Below, piece by piece: positions 6,954-8,796 of a DNA stretch of 8,796 nt. The position numbers and the translations under genes were made by a program. Each line of letters opens with the position of its first letter. Positions within the stretch are counted from its first letter, which is position 1. The notes below the pieces were generated by a model. That model was not told the origin of the DNA, did no database searches, and worked only from the letters and a program-made list of their open reading frames with translations. This DNA comes from Deltaproteobacteria bacterium (lineage in GTDB: Bacteria; Desulfobacterota; Binatia; Bin18), in contig JACQEL010000780.1 in assembly GCA_016200595.1 (NCBI GenBank), positions 1 through 8,796 of the forward strand. Direction: 5' to 3'.

Positions 6954-6992
6954 GATCTGAGCTCAAAGAAAAAAAGCAGGGATCTCAGCTCA
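6954..6992 (-). promoter_or_regulatory. Candidate operator: paired GATCTSAGCTCA 12-mers
   Basis: GATCTGAGCTCA (6954-6965) and GATCTCAGCTCA (6981-6992) differ at one base and are 27 bases apart start to start. Each is nearly self-complementary, so the pair also reads as an imperfect inverted repeat (9 of 11 bases). A run of seven A's (T's on the operon strand) lies between them. The pair is 67 to 105 bases upstream of the GlcG-cupin start, a plausible place for a regulator site. No regulator gene is in the window, so this is a pattern only. Confidence 0.3.
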
Positions 6993-7000
6993 TCCGGCCA

Positions 7001-7123
7001 CTAAACCAAGATGCATGAGGTTGGTACACTCGGGGTAGCGTGCGCTGTGCGCACGTCTTCCCTGGACGCCGCTATTTTCGTGCGCATAGCGCACGCTACG
7101 GCATTCAGGCTCAGATGCATGAG
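7001..7123. repeat. REP-like palindrome pair with flanking 11-bp direct repeats
   Basis: Two 21-base arms, 7035-7055 and 7079-7099, are reverse complements at 20 of 21 positions and are separated by 23 bases. Each arm is itself nearly palindromic around a TGCGC/GCGCA core. This is the architecture of REP doublets (BIME-like extragenic elements), and the GTAGCGTGCGC core resembles known REP families. The direct repeat AGATGCATGAG occurs at 7009-7019 and 7113-7123, bracketing the palindromes. The left border (7001-7019) matches 2586-2604 with one mismatch. The element lies 3' of the membrane protein gene and 5' of the GlcG-cupin operon, and in RNA could form a long stem that protects or attenuates the transcript. 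Confidence 0.75.
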
Positions 7124-7165
7124 TGTATGAATCTCTTGCACTCACGACAGTCGGCCATGCCGCTG

Positions 7166-8572
7166 TCACCCCAGCATGATGGGCAACATCACGCCCAGAG
7201 TCAGCACCAAGAACCACAGGGCGGGTGCCGGCGTGCCCACCGGCCGGCGCAGCAGCGCTTCACGGGCGGCGATGCGCGGATCAACCAACAGCCACTCATC
7301 ATGCCGTCGCTCCAAGAACAAGAATACTGAGGCGGTCGTGGCGCCGTACAACAGATGGCCGATGAGTTCAGGAAGCGCCGCCGCTGCCGCTTCGCTTGTC
7401 CAGGAGAGGGAACCACCCAGCAGGAGGGGAAAGAAGGTCAAGGGACCAAAGAACCACCAGACGAGGCCGTACAGCATCCCCCAGAAGACACCCGCGCCGG
7501 CGGTGGGTGATTCGCGTTGGAAGAGCAGGGCATAGCTCACCCCGATGGGAATGCTGAGACCCAAATGGACCACGAACCCCAGCACCGGCGAGGAGCTGTC
7601 GACCAGGCTGGCGATGCGGGACAACGCGCCAGTGGAGGCCATCACAATACTGAACGTCATGCCCCCCACCAGACTGGCGATCACACCCCAGCCAAGGGAA
7701 CGTAGCGTATGGGCCCCGACGCCTTCAGGACGACGGTTGAGGGGGTCCGACTCAATGAAAAATCCCACCCACAAACGGTCGAAGGTGGCGTACAATACAC
7801 CGACGATGACGCCGTAGACGATATGGCCAACAAGTGAGCCAAATAGTGCAGCGCCGTGCGCAGAGGACCAGTCGAGCGGAACGCCTTGGAAGAGTGGCAG
7901 CAGGGTCAACGGGCCAAGAAACCACCACACGAGGCCATACCCCAGTCCCCAGCCGAGGCTGGAGCCGTAGCCACGGATGTCGCGCTGAAACAACAGGCCG
8001 AACGTGGCGCCGATGATGATGGCAAACACAAAGTGTAACGCCACACCGGCGCCGTAGGACGAGGAATGCACCAAGCCCGCGATGAGCGGGAAAAAATTGA
8101 CCCGTGCCATCCATTTCCCGAAGGCCCAGCCACCGACGATGCCGGCGAAGCCGCCGACGCTGAGGGCGCGCGACAGACTGAAGGGCGTGTCTCCCCGTTG
8201 GGCTTCGAGCCCTCTGACGGTTCCCAGGACGACGCCGAGTGGCACACCAAAACAGAGCAGATGCCCCACCAAGGCGGGAAAGCGAACGCGGAGCGCGTCG
8301 AGCATTGCCTCTGGCGTTCCTGCCGCCACCACGGCGGACGAACCGAGTGGATTTGCCAGCCAGAGCAGTAAGGCATAGGCCAGGCCCCACAACAGCCCCG
8401 CCCCCGGGGTGAGTGCCCGAGGTGCGGCCAGCAGGGCAAAACCGAGACCGTAGAGAATCCCGAGCATAATCCCAGTCTGCGGAGAGCCCAAGCCGACAGA
8501 CGCAGCTGCGATCCCCCCCAGACCTCCGACAGCGATACAGACGGCGGTATACTTGAATAAAGGCGAATGCAT
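7166..8572 (-). CDS. Polytopic membrane protein with three internal four-helix repeats
   Basis: I do not recognise a named family for this 468-residue integral membrane protein. It has about thirteen hydrophobic segments and no signal peptide beyond the first helix. Three copies of one unit can be aligned by eye, at about residues 10-120, 137-262 and 293-418. Repeated landmarks are WGLAYALLLW (62-71), WGLGYGLVWW (208-217) and WGMLYGLVWW (364-373), each followed by a proline-containing segment, and LVGHLLCFG, LVGHIVYG and LIGHLLYG with histidines at 104, 250 and 406. Units 2 and 3 also share a helix ending in LLFQR (193-197, 349-353), with histidines 180 and 336. A charged loop (420-447) and one last helix close the chain. 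The start has AAGGGA 7 bases upstream. A transport, channel or cofactor-binding role is possible but not shown. Confidence 0.8.
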   Translation of the reverse strand: MHSPLFKYTAVCIAVGGLGGIAAASVGLGSPQTGIMLGILYGLGFALLAAPRALTPGAGLLWGLAYALLLWLANPLGSSAVVAAGTPEAMLDALRVRFPALVGHLLCFGVPLGVVLGTVRGLEAQRGDTPFSLSRALSVGGFAGIVGGWAFGKWMARVNFFPLIAGLVHSSSYGAGVALHFVFAIIIGATFGLLFQRDIRGYGSSLGWGLGYGLVWWFLGPLTLLPLFQGVPLDWSSAHGAALFGSLVGHIVYGVIVGVLYATFDRLWVGFFIESDPLNRRPEGVGAHTLRSLGWGVIASLVGGMTFSIVMASTGALSRIASLVDSSSPVLGFVVHLGLSIPIGVSYALLFQRESPTAGAGVFWGMLYGLVWWFFGPLTFFPLLLGGSLSWTSEAAAAALPELIGHLLYGATTASVFLFLERRHDEWLLVDPRIAAREALLRRPVGTPAPALWFLVLTLGVMLPIMLG

Positions 8573-8658
8573 ACGATATTCCCTTACACTGTTTTCAGCC
8601 CCCTGAAGGTCGGGGACGCACGCTCAGACGCCCCGCGCGTCTTCGTGAAGATGCGATG
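8573..8658. other. Short gap with a small GC-rich hairpin
   Basis: Between the partial gene and the membrane protein gene, AGACGC (8626-8631) and GCGTCT (8637-8642) can pair around a five-base loop. There is no T-run after it on the minus strand, so it is not a typical intrinsic terminator. The two minus-strand genes could be co-transcribed. The membrane protein's ribosome binding site (AAGGGA on the minus strand) is at 8580-8585. Confidence 0.35.
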
Positions 8659-8796
8659 TTAGTGCACCGACACATCGACGGGGTGTTCCGGTCGCAGTGG
8701 TTTTGTCAGACTCGGCGGCTCTCTGGATTCCACCTGCGTATTGTCAAAATCGAGCGTTTGCACGATGTCGCGCGGGAAGAAAAGCTCGACGATCCA
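8659..8796 (-). CDS. C-terminal end of an unidentified protein (partial)
   Basis: An open frame enters from the right edge of the window and ends with TAA at 8659-8661, giving the last 45 codons of a minus-strand gene. It begins WIVELFFPRDIVQTLDFD and ends in a proline- and charge-rich tail (PEHPVDVSVH). The frame is open to the edge and is followed by an 86-base gap to the next same-strand gene, which supports a real gene end. I do not recognise the family. The 5' part lies outside the window. Confidence 0.5.
   Translation of the reverse strand, partial: WIVELFFPRDIVQTLDFDNTQVESREPPSLTKPLRPEHPVDVSVH

Larger units (their letters stand above)
6888..7165. other. Intergenic region between the membrane protein gene and the operon
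   Basis: This is the longest gene-free stretch of the window. From the operon side it holds a strong Shine-Dalgarno sequence (6897-6903), a stretch without a convincing -35/-10 pair, two operator-like 12-mers (6954-6992) separated by an A-rich run (T-rich on the operon strand), then the REP-like palindrome pair with its flanking direct repeats (7001-7123). The operon promoter must lie here or upstream, but I cannot place it with confidence. Confidence 0.6.

Noticed and set aside
7035..7099. The long palindrome pair as an intrinsic terminator
   Set aside because: Neither strand has a T-run directly after the stem, and the nested palindromes fit a REP doublet better.
7001..7123. CRISPR-like array
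   Set aside because: Only two direct repeats of 11 bases are present and they are 104 bases apart; there is no regular repeat-spacer series.
6990..7217. A 75-codon minus-strand frame through the REP-like element
   Set aside because: It mostly translates palindromic repeat DNA and overlaps the membrane protein's 3' end; no start signal supports it.

Overview
This 8.8-kb window looks like chromosomal DNA from a Gram-negative, probably uncultivated environmental bacterium. The evidence is a moderately high GC content, two genes with Sec-type signal peptides, short intergenic gaps and interspersed palindromic repeats. The repeat at the left edge and the gene mix recall deltaproteobacterial, Binatota or Tectomicrobia-like lineages, but that placement is a weak guess. 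I see no rRNA, tRNA, CRISPR array, transposase or phage gene.

Left part (1-2520, + strand). A repeat-like element at the edge (1-79) and a short leader precede a two-gene unit. The first gene encodes a COG2403/cyclic-2,3-diphosphoglycerate-synthetase-like P-loop protein. The second is a complete carbamate kinase whose start codon lies inside the end of the first gene. The pair suggests translational coupling and a role linked to carbamoyl-phosphate/ATP metabolism, but no ornithine carbamoyltransferase or arginine deiminase is in view.

Middle part (2473-6887, - strand). Four genes are read leftward with gaps of only 15-17 bases, so they are very likely one operon. In transcription order they are: an exported GlcG/HbpS-domain protein fused to a cupin; an exported SMP-30/gluconolactonase-type beta-propeller with an extra N-terminal beta-rich domain; an MFS transporter of the YbjJ/MosC type; and a GNAT acetyltransferase. 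The natural reading is an envelope-located pathway acting on a small, possibly lactone-type substrate, with a dedicated transporter and an acetyltransferase. The substrate cannot be read from the sequence. The GNAT frame runs 48 bases into the 3' end of the convergent carbamate kinase gene, and its 3' end carries a motif also found beside the repeat at 7001-7123.

Right part (6888-8796). A 278-base gap holds a REP-like palindrome pair flanked by 11-bp direct repeats, and a separate pair of operator-like 12-mers close to the four-gene operon. Beyond it, on the - strand, lies an unrecognised polytopic membrane protein built from three copies of a four-helix unit, with a Gly-His pair recurring in each copy. 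The window ends in the C-terminal 45 codons of a further - strand gene.

The best candidates for something undescribed are the triplicated membrane protein and the GlcG-cupin / beta-propeller / transporter / acetyltransferase operon.
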